64,000 nt of DNA from Microtetraspora malaysiensis (GTDB taxonomy: Bacteria > Actinomycetota > Actinomycetes > Streptosporangiales > Streptosporangiaceae), in NCBI RefSeq assembly GCF_001528665.1, contig NZ_BBYJ01000006.1:62001-126000 (forward strand), read 5' to 3'. Numbering within the stretch: position 1 is the stretch's first letter; the number at the start of each line of letters is the position of its first letter. This document shows positions 44,021 to 52,009 of this stretch, one piece after another. A program made the position numbers and the translations under genes. Below the pieces are notes generated by a model, which was not told where the DNA came from, ran no database searches, and saw nothing but the letters and a program-made list of their open reading frames with translations.

Positions 44021-45241
44021 TTATGTCGGCAAGGGGGCCTCGGCGCCAGCCCGGCGGCGGATCGCCGGGGCGATGGCGAGCATCGCCGCGGCGGCCAGCG
44101 CTCCCAGCACGCCGCAGGTGATCCACAGCACCGGCGCGCCCACATCCAGCAGCCGGGTGCCGAGCAGCGGCGCGAGCAGCGAGGCGGCCGACCAGGCGAA
44201 GCCGTTCAGGCCGGCGTAGCGGCCCCGCAGGTGGGGCGGGGCGAGCGCGGCGACGATCGTGCCGGGGATGCCCGCCAGGGCGATCTCGCCGAGCGTCCAG
44301 ACGGCGATCGCGGCGCCGTGGCCGAGGGCCGACGACATCAGGGTGGTGAGCGCGAACCCTCCGCCCACGACGACGAAGCCGAGGGCCAGCAGGCGGCTCG
44401 GGTCGCGGTGGGCGAGCCATGCGTTCGTCAGCGGCTGGATGACCACGATCAGCACGCCGTTCACCGCCATCGCGCTGCCGTACGCGCTGGTCGGGAGGCC
44501 CTGACCGGCCATCGCCAGCGGCAGCGTGGTGAACCCCTGGAGGTAGACGAACGCGTACACGAGGTTGACCAGCGTGAAGGCGACCATCAGCCGGTCGCGC
44601 AGCACGTCGCCGAACCCGCCCTCGGACACCTCGCTCTTGGCCGGGCGGGTCTCGGGGATCGCCCGCCACACCAGGACGGCGAAGGCGGCGCAGGTGATCG
44701 CGTCGATCCAGAACAGCGTGGTGAAGCCGCCCTTGGCCAGCCAGCCGCCGGCGATCATCGCGACGGAGAAGCCCAGGTTGAGCGCCCAGTAGATCAGGCC
44801 GTACGCGCGGGGCCGATCCTCGGGGGAGACCAGGTCGGCCACCAGCGCATGGGAGGCGGGGCGGTAGGCGTCGATCACGATCCCGAGCACGAACATGCCG
44901 ACGACGATCCCCGGGATGCTCGTCGTATACCCGAGCGCGATGAACGCGACCGCCGTCAAGAGCATCGATCCGGCCAGCGTCACCCGTCGCCCGAAGCGGT
45001 CGGCCATCCAGCCCGCGACCGGCTGGGACGCCAGCGACCCCGCGCCGTAGACGGTGAGCACCAGGCCGGTCGCCGCGAGCGACATCCCGCGCGACTGGGT
45101 CAGGTAGACGCCGATGAACGGGTCCACCATGGTGCCGAGACGGTTGACGAGGGTGCCGCCGAAGAGGGCCCAGAAGGGGCGGGGGAGGCCGCCGATCCGT
45201 GACCGGAGGAAGCCAGTTCTGGCGATGGTCGTGCTTGTCAC
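44021..45241 (-). CDS. MFS transporter, controlled by the divergent ArsR-type regulator
   Basis: The 406-residue protein has 12 membrane segments and the motif VAGWMADRFGRRVTL between helices 2 and 3, plus NLGFSVAMIAGGWLA in helix 5. It resembles drug-efflux MFS proteins paired with ArsR-like regulators. The start is GTG 45241. Two palindromes lie between it and the divergent regulator gene. The downstream histidine kinase gene starts 13 bases after the stop codon, so read-through is possible. Confidence 0.87.
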   Translation of the reverse strand: MTSTTIARTGFLRSRIGGLPRPFWALFGGTLVNRLGTMVDPFIGVYLTQSRGMSLAATGLVLTVYGAGSLASQPVAGWMADRFGRRVTLAGSMLLTAVAFIALGYTTSIPGIVVGMFVLGIVIDAYRPASHALVADLVSPEDRPRAYGLIYWALNLGFSVAMIAGGWLAKGGFTTLFWIDAITCAAFAVLVWRAIPETRPAKSEVSEGGFGDVLRDRLMVAFTLVNLVYAFVYLQGFTTLPLAMAGQGLPTSAYGSAMAVNGVLIVVIQPLTNAWLAHRDPSRLLALGFVVVGGGFALTTLMSSALGHGAAIAVWTLGEIALAGIPGTIVAALAPPHLRGRYAGLNGFAWSAASLLAPLLGTRLLDVGAPVLWITCGVLGALAAAAMLAIAPAIRRRAGAEAPLPT

Positions 45242-45261
45242 GGGGAAAGCTTCGGACAGGT

Positions 45262-45297
45262 GTTCGCTACGATGCGAACGATTTAGCTGTCGCTAAA
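45262..45297. promoter_or_regulatory. two adjacent palindromes in the MFS/ArsR divergent promoter
   Basis: GTTCGC-N6-GCGAAC (45262-45279) and TTTAGC-N4-GCTAAA (45282-45297) lie between the two start codons. Both are six-base-arm inverted repeats and candidate operators for the ArsR-type regulator. Confidence 0.6.
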
Positions 45298-45322
45298 AGC
45301 TCCTGCGGGGAAAGGAGGGCCG

Positions 45323-46285
45323 GTGAGCATCGAGTGGTGGTTCGCCCCCGGTGACGTGGCCCGGCTGCGGTTCGCGTTCTCGCCGCTGTGGGAGCTGGTG
45401 TCGAGCCTGCGCGTGCTGCGGCAGCCCGGGCGGCACTCGGTCCACCTGCCATGGCTGCGCGCCGTGCGGCCCCGGGTGGCCGGGCTCGACCTCGCCGAGC
45501 TGTACGCGCTCGTCCCGATGCGGGGTTACCTCCCCGACTTCCTGACGCCGCCGCCGGACACGACGCTTCCGGACTTCGCGGCCGAGCTGGAAAGAGTGCG
45601 GCACACACGGCCCGAGACGGCGCGGGAAGAGGCGGCTCACGTGCGCTCCCCCGACCCGGAGGCGCAGCGCAGGTTCGCCGACGACCCGGAGGCCGGCATC
45701 CGCCGCGTGTCCGACACGCTGTGGAACCTGTGGACCGTCGCCATGGAAGAGTTCTGGCCGCAGGTCTACGGCGTGCTGGAGGCCGACGTCATGCGGCGTT
45801 CCCGCATCCTCGCGACCGGAGGAGTGCAGGCGGTGTTCACCGACCTGCACGACTCCGTGACCTGGCACGGAGACCGGCTCGTCACGGCCAAGGAGTGGAA
45901 CCACTCCGGACCGATCACGGGGGACGGCCTGCTGCTCGTGCCCAGCGCGTTCCACTGGCCCGACGTCGCGGTCGTGTGCGAGCCGTACCAGCCGCTGCTG
46001 TGCTATCCGGCGCACGGCGTCGGCACGCTGTGGACGACGGGACGGCCGTGCACCTCCGGCGGGCTCAGCGCGCTCATCGGCCGTACCAGGGCGGGCATCC
46101 TCACCGCGCTGGAGGAGCCCGCCTCGACCTCCGGGCTGGCCCGCCGGATGGATCTCACCCCGGGAGCGGTGAGCCAGCATCTGACCGTGCTGTCCGGCGG
46201 CGGGCTCGTCGCCCGGCAGCGGATGGGCAGGGAGGTGCTCTACCGGCGCACCTCCATGGGGGACGCGCTGGTCAGCGGGGCGTGA
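45323..46285 (+). CDS. ArsR-type regulator with DUF5937 N-terminal domain
   Basis: The 320-residue protein begins with a DUF5937-like domain (MSIEWWFAPGDVARLRFAFS, then ELVSSLRVLRQPGRH). It ends with an ArsR winged helix (about 245-320: RAGILTALEEPASTSGLARR, then LTPGAVSQHLTVLSGGGLVA). No metal-binding Cys cluster is seen, so it is not a metal sensor of the classical kind. The start is GTG 45323 with GGAGG seven bases upstream. It is divergent from an MFS exporter across two palindromes, so it probably represses both genes and responds to a pump substrate. Confidence 0.88.
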   Translation: MSIEWWFAPGDVARLRFAFSPLWELVSSLRVLRQPGRHSVHLPWLRAVRPRVAGLDLAELYALVPMRGYLPDFLTPPPDTTLPDFAAELERVRHTRPETAREEAAHVRSPDPEAQRRFADDPEAGIRRVSDTLWNLWTVAMEEFWPQVYGVLEADVMRRSRILATGGVQAVFTDLHDSVTWHGDRLVTAKEWNHSGPITGDGLLLVPSAFHWPDVAVVCEPYQPLLCYPAHGVGTLWTTGRPCTSGGLSALIGRTRAGILTALEEPASTSGLARRMDLTPGAVSQHLTVLSGGGLVARQRMGREVLYRRTSMGDALVSGA

Positions 46286-46323
46286 CGGCCGTCCCTGTCC
46301 GGTCACGGAGGACGCGTTCCCTC

Positions 46324-46339
46324 GTAATGCAGGTGAAAC
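46324..46339 (+). promoter_or_regulatory. possible GlnR half-site upstream of glnA2
   Basis: GTAAT-N6-GAAAC matches the GlnR pattern GTnAC-N6-GaAAC at nine of ten positions, 55 bases before the glnA2 start. The second half-site is poor. It may be coincidental. Confidence 0.3.
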
Positions 46340-46393
46340 ACGCAGAGGGCACACTGGTACGAGACCAGACGTGTAGTTCCCGAGAGGTACGCC

Positions 46394-47755
46394 GTGGACC
46401 GCCAGCAGGAATTCGTTCTCCGAACGCTCGAAGAGCGCGACATCCGGTTCATCCGGCTGTGGTTCACCGACGTACTCGGCTTCCTCAAGTCGGTGGCCGT
46501 GGCGCCCGCGGAGCTCGAAGGGGCCTTCGCCGAAGGCATCGGGTTCGACGGGTCGGCGATCGAGGGCTTCTCCCGCGTCTACGAGTCCGACATGCTGGCC
46601 AAGCCGGACCCGTCCACGTTCCAGATCCTGCCGTGGCGCAGCGAGTCGCCGGGCGCGGCCCGCATGTTCTGCGACATCCTCATGCCGGACGGCTCGCCGT
46701 CGCACGCCGACCCGCGCTGGGTGCTCAAGCGCACCCTGGCCAGGGCGGCGGAGATGGGGTTCACCTTCTACACCCACCCCGAGGTGGAGTTCTTCCTGCT
46801 GCGTGACCGGCCCGAGCGCGGGGAGCGGCCCAGCCCGATCGACGAGGGCGGCTACTTCGACCACACGCCGCACAGCGCGGGCCACGACTTCCGCCGACAG
46901 GCGATCATGATGCTGGAGTCGATGGGCATCTCGGTGGAGTACAGCCACCACGAGGGCGCCCCCGGCCAGCAGGAGATCGACCTGCGCTACGCCGACGCGC
47001 TGACGACCGCCGACAACATCATGACCTTCCGGCTGGTGATGAAGGAGGTCGCCCTGGAGCAGGGCATCTGGGCGTCCTTCATGCCCAAGCCGTTCACCGA
47101 GTACCCCGGCTCGGGCATGCACACCCACATGTCGCTCTTCGAGGGCGACCGGAACGCCTTCTACGAGCCGGGCGCCGACTACCAGCTCTCCAAGGTCGGC
47201 CGGTCGTTCATCGGCGGCCTGCTGCGGCACGCCGCCGAGATCACGGCGGTCTGCAACCAGTGGGTGAACTCGTACAAGCGGCTGTGGGGCGGCGCCGAGG
47301 CGATCGCCGGGCAGGGCGGCGAGGCCCCCTCCTACATCTGCTGGGGCCACAACAACCGATCCGCGCTGGTCCGGGTCCCGATGTACAAGCCGCACAAGGG
47401 CGGCTCGACCCGCATCGAGTTCCGTTCGCTGGACTCCTCGTGCAACCCCTACCTCGCGTTCGCGGTGATCCTCGCCGCCGGTCTGAAGGGCATCGAGCAG
47501 GGGTACGAGATGCCGCCCGGCGCGGAGGACGACGTCTGGGCGCTGACCAGCGGGGAGCGCCGGGCGCTCGGCATCCAGCCGCTGCCGCAGTCGCTCGACG
47601 AGGCGATAAGCGTGATGGAGCGCAGCGAGCTGGTCGCCGAGACGCTGGGCGAGCACGTCTTCGACTTCTTCCTGCGCAACAAGCGGACCGAGTGGCGCGA
47701 GTACCGTCGCCAGGTCACCGAGTTCGAGCTGGGGCGCTACCTCCCGATCCTGTGA
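46394..47755 (+). CDS. glnA: glutamine synthetase, GlnA2 type
   Basis: The 453-residue type I glutamine synthetase has GFDGSAIEGFSRVYESDM, EVEFFLL, the metal-binding EIDLRYADALTTADN, PKPFTEYPGSGMHTHMSLF, and NPYLAFAVILAAGL. It lacks a recognisable adenylylation loop Tyr, so it is probably not a GlnE target. In Streptomyces and Mycobacterium the glnA2 gene lies near glnE, as here. S. coelicolor GlnA2 has been linked to gamma-glutamylation of polyamines, so polyamine use is as plausible as nitrogen assimilation. The start is GTG 46394 with GAGAGGT upstream. Confidence 0.92.
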   Translation: MDRQQEFVLRTLEERDIRFIRLWFTDVLGFLKSVAVAPAELEGAFAEGIGFDGSAIEGFSRVYESDMLAKPDPSTFQILPWRSESPGAARMFCDILMPDGSPSHADPRWVLKRTLARAAEMGFTFYTHPEVEFFLLRDRPERGERPSPIDEGGYFDHTPHSAGHDFRRQAIMMLESMGISVEYSHHEGAPGQQEIDLRYADALTTADNIMTFRLVMKEVALEQGIWASFMPKPFTEYPGSGMHTHMSLFEGDRNAFYEPGADYQLSKVGRSFIGGLLRHAAEITAVCNQWVNSYKRLWGGAEAIAGQGGEAPSYICWGHNNRSALVRVPMYKPHKGGSTRIEFRSLDSSCNPYLAFAVILAAGLKGIEQGYEMPPGAEDDVWALTSGERRALGIQPLPQSLDEAISVMERSELVAETLGEHVFDFFLRNKRTEWREYRRQVTEFELGRYLPIL

Positions 47756-47832
47756 CCCGTGTCTATTTGCGCTCGCTCCGCTCGCGCGGCTCGGCGTCGT
47801 AGCGATCGATGGCGCTCACGTCTGGCTCGGGG

Positions 47833-47849
47833 CGGGCCGTTCCGGCCCG
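47833..47849 (+). terminator. hairpin after glnA2
   Basis: CGGGCC-GTTCC-GGCCCG lies 78 bases after the stop codon. The stretch to the next gene (47850-47999) is less GC-rich and includes TAAAAT at 47931, a possible -10 for the next gene. Confidence 0.45.
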
Positions 47850-47999
47850 TGAGGAATGTAATTGCTCCGTTACACATAGTGAGAATGGCTGACATCCGGG
47901 TCTGTTTAACTTCCCTTAAGCGGAGAAGCGTAAAATCGGAGGGTTGGTTACGACTGATGCGGATGGGCCGCAATTGGGCGTGACGTTGGAGGGTGTTGC

Positions 48000-48761
48000 A
48001 TGACGACGGCTGCCGGGCTGCAGACCGTTCTGACCGTTCCGGAGCGCTTCCGGGGGCCCGAGGGAACCGCCAACGGCGGGTGGATCTCGGGCACACTGGC
48101 CGGCGTTCTGACCGGTGCGAGTGACGGTTCGGCCGTCGAAGTCACCCTGCATAAACCCGTCCCGCTGGAGAAGGAGCTGGGGGTCGCCCACGTCGGCAAC
48201 ACCCTCGCTCTCGGCGACGGCGATCGGCATCTCGCCGAGGCCATCCCGGTCGCCGAGTCCCTGACCCCGCCCCCGTTCGTGCCGTTCACGGACGCCGCGC
48301 GGGCCGAGGCCGGGTTCGCGGGCCTGCGCGGGCACGCGATCGCCGGGTGCTTCGCGTGCGGCCTGCGCGAGCCGGGCGACGGCCTGCGCATCTTCCCCGG
48401 CCCGGTGCCGGAGGCGGGCGCGGTGGCGGCGGGCTGGCGGGTCCCGGCCAACGTGACCGACGAGGACGGCGTCGTCCCCGAGTCGATCGTCTGGGCCGCA
48501 CTCGACTGCGTGACCTTCTGGGCGCACTTCGGCGGCCCCGGCGCGCCCGCCGAGCCGCAGCCGCAGCCCGGCCAGTCCGCGCTTCTCGGCCGGCTGACCG
48601 CGCAGGTCTACCGCCGGGTCTACCCGCTCGGCCGCTACTCCGTGGTCGGCCGCGTCTCCGGCCGCGACGGCCGCAAGCTCTTCGGTGAGAGCGCCGTCTA
48701 CGAGGTCGACGGCACCCTGGTCGCGGCCGCCAAGGCCACCTGGATCGTTCCGCGCGGCTGA
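48000..48761 (+). CDS. double-hotdog, thioesterase-like protein
   Basis: The 253-residue protein looks like two hotdog halves. The first has FRGPEGTANGGWISGTLAG and VEVTLHKPVPLE. The second has CFACGLREPGDGLRIFPGPV, ESIVWAALDCVTFWAHFG, and a C-terminal GESAVYEVDGTLVAAAKATW. The CFxCG...GLxIFPGP motif is typical of an actinobacterial family related to thioesterases. Substrates would be acyl-CoA or acyl-carrier-protein esters, but the catalytic residue is not clear. GGAGG lies nine bases before the ATG. A strong hairpin follows. Confidence 0.75.
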   Translation: MTTAAGLQTVLTVPERFRGPEGTANGGWISGTLAGVLTGASDGSAVEVTLHKPVPLEKELGVAHVGNTLALGDGDRHLAEAIPVAESLTPPPFVPFTDAARAEAGFAGLRGHAIAGCFACGLREPGDGLRIFPGPVPEAGAVAAGWRVPANVTDEDGVVPESIVWAALDCVTFWAHFGGPGAPAEPQPQPGQSALLGRLTAQVYRRVYPLGRYSVVGRVSGRDGRKLFGESAVYEVDGTLVAAAKATWIVPRG

Positions 48762-48786
48762 GTCCGCGGCGCGGCGACCCACGTCC

Positions 48787-48830
48787 GACGGCCCGTGGCC
48801 CCCGCGAGAGCGGGGCGGTCACGGGCCGTC
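48787..48830 (+). terminator. two-tier hairpin after the hotdog gene
   Basis: An 11-bp outer stem GACGGCCCGTG/CACGGGCCGTC (48787-48797, 48820-48830) encloses CCCCGC-GAGA-GCGGGG (48800-48815). It begins 25 bases after the stop codon. Confidence 0.75.
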
Positions 48831-48966
48831 GCGCGTCGTGGAACGGTGGTCCGCCGTCGAGCCGGGGGAGCACTGCCCGCTCTGGGCCGGTTCTCCTTCT
48901 CGGCCCGCGGACCGTTGCGCCGCGGCTGGGTACAGGCGCGCGGAATCCGTGTTCATGAGAGCCCCA

Positions 48967-48991
48967 GCTCCTTCCTCCTCCGGGAAGGAGC
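48967..48991 (+). terminator. second hairpin followed by TTTT
   Basis: GCTCCTTCC (48967-48975) pairs with GGAAGGAGC (48983-48991) around TCCTCCG, followed by GGGAGTTTT. It ends 15 bases before the stop codon of the convergent regulator gene and shields it from read-through. Confidence 0.65.
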
Positions 48992-49006
48992 GGGAGTTTT
49001 CGTCGT

Positions 49007-50365
49007 TCAGACGGTCATTTCAAGGAAGTCCCGCACGGCAGGCACCTGCTGGTGAGCATTGAGGCGGCTACGCAGCTCGGCGATCGTGCCGGTGGCTCGC
49101 GCTGACTCGACACCGCCCATGCGAACCAGGACCTCGTGCGCGGTCCCCACTGCGGCGTCGACATCTCCGAGGGCGAGATGCGCCTCGGCTCGGCGCGCGA
49201 GATAGATGACCGCCCCTCGTGCTTCTTTGTCGACGTCGTAGGGGTCGTGATGGCGGATCGCGGCGTCGAAGTGCTGGAGTGCTCGTCGAGGCTCGCCGAT
49301 GGTGAGGGCCGCGCTGGCTGTGGACTGATGCAGCTCGCCCGCGGTCAGCCAGTACATGCCGGGCCTGTCCTCGGTGACGGGGCCGGAACGGTCGTAGGCG
49401 CGGAAGGCGTCGTCCATCGCCCGGTAGGCGGCCGCCGGTTCCCTGGCCATGGAATGGGCGCGGGCACGCCGGACGTGCAGCATGGCCAGCACACGCGGCG
49501 ATCCGATCCTGTGCGAGTCCGCCAGCGCCGCGTCGATGAGCCCGAGAGCGCCGGCTGTGTCGCACCCAGGAGCCGCATACCGGAGGTTGGCCCAGAACGC
49601 GAGAACCGTCGCACCTGTGGTGTGATCGCCTGCGCTTGCGGCGGCGCGGAGCGCGGCGACGAAGTGCCGCTCGGCAGCGGCGTGGTGGCCAGCATCGTAG
49701 GCGCACCAGCCCGCGAGCCGTGCTGCCTCGGCCGCGGAGGCGTACAAGCGGCGGCCGACGCGTTCCGTGTAGGAGGCGTCAGACAGCAGGCGCGTTATGA
49801 GACGAAGTTCGACCGTGGCGGCATCGTAGGTCTGCGCAGAGCCGACCTCATCGTCGAGGTGGCGCAGAGCGTCCAGGCGGGCGTCGCAGAGGTCTGCGAC
49901 GTGTTCGCCGATGCGGCGGCCTGCGGACAAGGTGGCTGTCGCATGCGCGGCGGTGGCCCATTGGGAGGCGATGGCAGCCAGAGCGCTCGTCGATGCGATC
50001 AAGAAGCCGCGTCGGTCCACTGGCCCTCCCACATCTTGCAGTGCCTTGACCGTACCCATCGGCGTCCAGGGTGATTCCAAAACGGTGCAGTCGTCCCGAA
50101 TGGCGAGCAATAGCCAATCGGGCCAGGCACGATGACGGACCTCCTCGGCCTGGACTCCGACCAGGGCAGCTATAGCGAGCTGGGTGGTGTACCCCGGCAC
50201 GGCGGTTCGTGCTATCCAGCGGGAGACCTTCTCGCGCCGCGTAGCGATAGTGCCGTACCCGAGGTCGCGGTGGCGGGCGGCGACGCGGCACAAGAAACCC
50301 TCGGCGGTCCAGCCTTGCCGGGCGAGCAAAATGCTGAGCGGATGGCGCTCGGTTGCGGTATCCAC
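49007..50365 (-). CDS. HTH-TPR regulator at the edge of the FAD/Nudix island
   Basis: The 452-residue protein has a divergent N-terminal helix-turn-helix (HPLSILLARQGWTAEGFLCR, then TRREKVSRWIARTAVP) and a Tat-like or buried hydrophobic stretch near 120 (GGPVDRRGFLIASTSALAAI). Repeated TPR-like helices continue to the end (AERHFVAALRAAASAG, ALQHFDAAIRHH, AVGTAHEVL). It is a common actinobacterial regulator form. The start is GTG 50365. It is divergent from a FAD oxidoreductase operon, with phased GCAAC repeats between. It is the probable controller of the island. Confidence 0.8.
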   Translation of the reverse strand: MDTATERHPLSILLARQGWTAEGFLCRVAARHRDLGYGTIATRREKVSRWIARTAVPGYTTQLAIAALVGVQAEEVRHRAWPDWLLLAIRDDCTVLESPWTPMGTVKALQDVGGPVDRRGFLIASTSALAAIASQWATAAHATATLSAGRRIGEHVADLCDARLDALRHLDDEVGSAQTYDAATVELRLITRLLSDASYTERVGRRLYASAAEAARLAGWCAYDAGHHAAAERHFVAALRAAASAGDHTTGATVLAFWANLRYAAPGCDTAGALGLIDAALADSHRIGSPRVLAMLHVRRARAHSMAREPAAAYRAMDDAFRAYDRSGPVTEDRPGMYWLTAGELHQSTASAALTIGEPRRALQHFDAAIRHHDPYDVDKEARGAVIYLARRAEAHLALGDVDAAVGTAHEVLVRMGGVESARATGTIAELRSRLNAHQQVPAVRDFLEMTV

Positions 50366-50443
50366 GCGTCCCCCTCTGATCCAAAGGGTTGGACCTCAGT
50401 GTGATCCATCAACCGCGCGCTGTGAACGACGACGTGCGAGAAG

Positions 50444-50479
50444 GCAACACGAAGCAACGAAGCGGCAACGCAAGGCAAC
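50444..50479. promoter_or_regulatory. helically phased GCAAC repeats in the island promoter
   Basis: GCAAC occurs at 50444, 50454, 50465 and 50475, that is, with 10, 11 and 10-base spacing, on one face of the helix. The array is 79 bases from the regulator start and 79 bases from the FAD gene start. The 11-mer GCAACGCAAGG (50465-50475) recurs inverted upstream of the Nudix gene. Confidence 0.75.
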
Positions 50480-50557
50480 GCCCATGTCCTTCCGGAGATC
50501 TCCTTCGCACGGTGTGCTGATGACGGCCGGAACGATCACTTCACCTTGGGGGTTCCG

Positions 50558-52009
50558 ATGCACCCGCACGTCGTCATCGCAGGCGCAGGCCCGGCCGGGC
50601 TCGCCTGCGCCCGAGCCATCCTGAACGAGCGGCCCGACCTGAACGTCCTCCTTCTGGAGGCCGGCCGCCCGTACCGGCGCCGCCCCTGCCCCGTGGACCG
50701 TGGCCTCAGATGCACGGGCTGCGCTGGTGTCTGCAACGTCGTCAGCGGCTTCGGCGGATCGATGCACTGGGGGGATGGCGCCAAGCTGAGCCTGCTTCCC
50801 TCCGGGCGTCGGCTGGTTCCGCACCTGGGAGAGGAGAACGCCCAGGAGCTGTGCGCCACCGCGTTCGAGTGGCTGACCGCTCCGCTTCCCGCCAAGCCGG
50901 TCCTGCAGGGGGAGCACCTGTCCGAGGACGCGCTGAACGCGTTCGCCACCAACAAGCTCCAGATCCGCGAGTACCCGGTCGCGGTCCTGGGCGAGAGCGA
51001 TCTCCGCGCCGTCATCGAAGGCTGGTACAGCGACCTGGTGCCCGCGCTGAACCTGTGGCACACCGCCGAACTGGTCGGTGCCGAGCCGCACGGTAGCGGG
51101 CTCCGGCTGACGGTGCGGACTGCTCGCCGAGAGCAGCACATCACCACCGACCACCTGGTCCTCGCCACCGGGCGTCGCGGCGTCACCTCCACCACCTCCC
51201 TGCTGCAAAGCCTCGGGGTGCGCACGGAGCTGCCCGATATCTCGGTCGGAGTGCGGCTGGAGATGGCGGTCGACTTGCTCGCCGCCATCGGGGAGGAACA
51301 CCCCGATCTGAAGGTCAGCCAGCTCGACCACGCGCAGAAGATCAAGTCGTTCTGCTTCTGCGGCGGTCCGAACGGCGGAAGGATCAAGCTGACGAACTAC
51401 CAGTCGGCCTTCGGAGAGCCCGTGATCACCCTCGACGGGCACGAGACCACGGAGCGGCCATGCGGCGGCCGGCCCCTGGCGTCGAACTTCGGCCTGCTGT
51501 GCCAGGTGCAGGGACGCGGTAACGCGCTGGAGGCGCGAGACTCGTTCATCGCCACCTACCGGGAGAGGAACCGGGGCCGACCGTTCGCCCAGAGTCTTCG
51601 GGCGTTCCTGGACCGGACAGGCGATCCCGGCACCTGGCGGACGCTGGACGCCCGGATGCCCTTCCAGCCGTCCATCCAGGACCTGTCCGCCGGCCGGGTC
51701 GACCGGCTGTTCACCAACGCCGAGCACGCCAGCCTCACCGCCGGATTCCGCCGGTTCATGGGCGCGATCCTCACCCACTCCGGGGTGGGCCTGACGGTGG
51801 ACGACGTGCTGGACGAGGTTCTCGTCGTTGGCCCGGAGATGGAGTTCCTCTGGGAGAAGCCGGAGATCGACGCCGACTGCAAGGTGCCGGACCTGCCGGT
51901 GTACGTGGTCGGCGACTCCGCCGGTATCGCCCAGGGGATCGTGCAGGCCGCGATGATGGGTATCGCCGCAGGCCGCGCCATCAACAGCGCCGACTTTGCG
52001 GGGGTGTGA
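50558..52009 (+). CDS. FAD-dependent oxidoreductase
   Basis: The 483-residue protein starts with the FAD-binding loop HVVIAGAGPAGLACARAI and an acidic end of the second strand (LLLEAGRPY). A Cys-rich segment RCTGCAGVCNVVSGFGGSM follows, then TTDHLVLATGRRGVTS and a late FAD-contact region VPDLPVYVVGDSAGIAQGIV. It resembles the uncharacterised dehydrogenases of the COG2509 group. The Cys cluster could hold a metal or Fe-S centre or act in catalysis. The stop overlaps the next gene start by four bases (GTGA). ATG 50558 has GGGGG upstream. The substrate is unknown. Confidence 0.82.
   Translation: MHPHVVIAGAGPAGLACARAILNERPDLNVLLLEAGRPYRRRPCPVDRGLRCTGCAGVCNVVSGFGGSMHWGDGAKLSLLPSGRRLVPHLGEENAQELCATAFEWLTAPLPAKPVLQGEHLSEDALNAFATNKLQIREYPVAVLGESDLRAVIEGWYSDLVPALNLWHTAELVGAEPHGSGLRLTVRTARREQHITTDHLVLATGRRGVTSTTSLLQSLGVRTELPDISVGVRLEMAVDLLAAIGEEHPDLKVSQLDHAQKIKSFCFCGGPNGGRIKLTNYQSAFGEPVITLDGHETTERPCGGRPLASNFGLLCQVQGRGNALEARDSFIATYRERNRGRPFAQSLRAFLDRTGDPGTWRTLDARMPFQPSIQDLSAGRVDRLFTNAEHASLTAGFRRFMGAILTHSGVGLTVDDVLDEVLVVGPEMEFLWEKPEIDADCKVPDLPVYVVGDSAGIAQGIVQAAMMGIAAGRAINSADFAGV

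Noticed and set aside
47885-47983. 32-codon frame between glnA2 and the hotdog gene
   Set aside because: No ribosome binding site; it lies in a probable promoter region.
50000-50030. Tat signal peptide in the island regulator (RRGFL)
   Set aside because: The RRGF-plus-hydrophobic stretch is internal, about 115 residues from the start, and recurs in cytosolic HTH-TPR proteins; export is unlikely.
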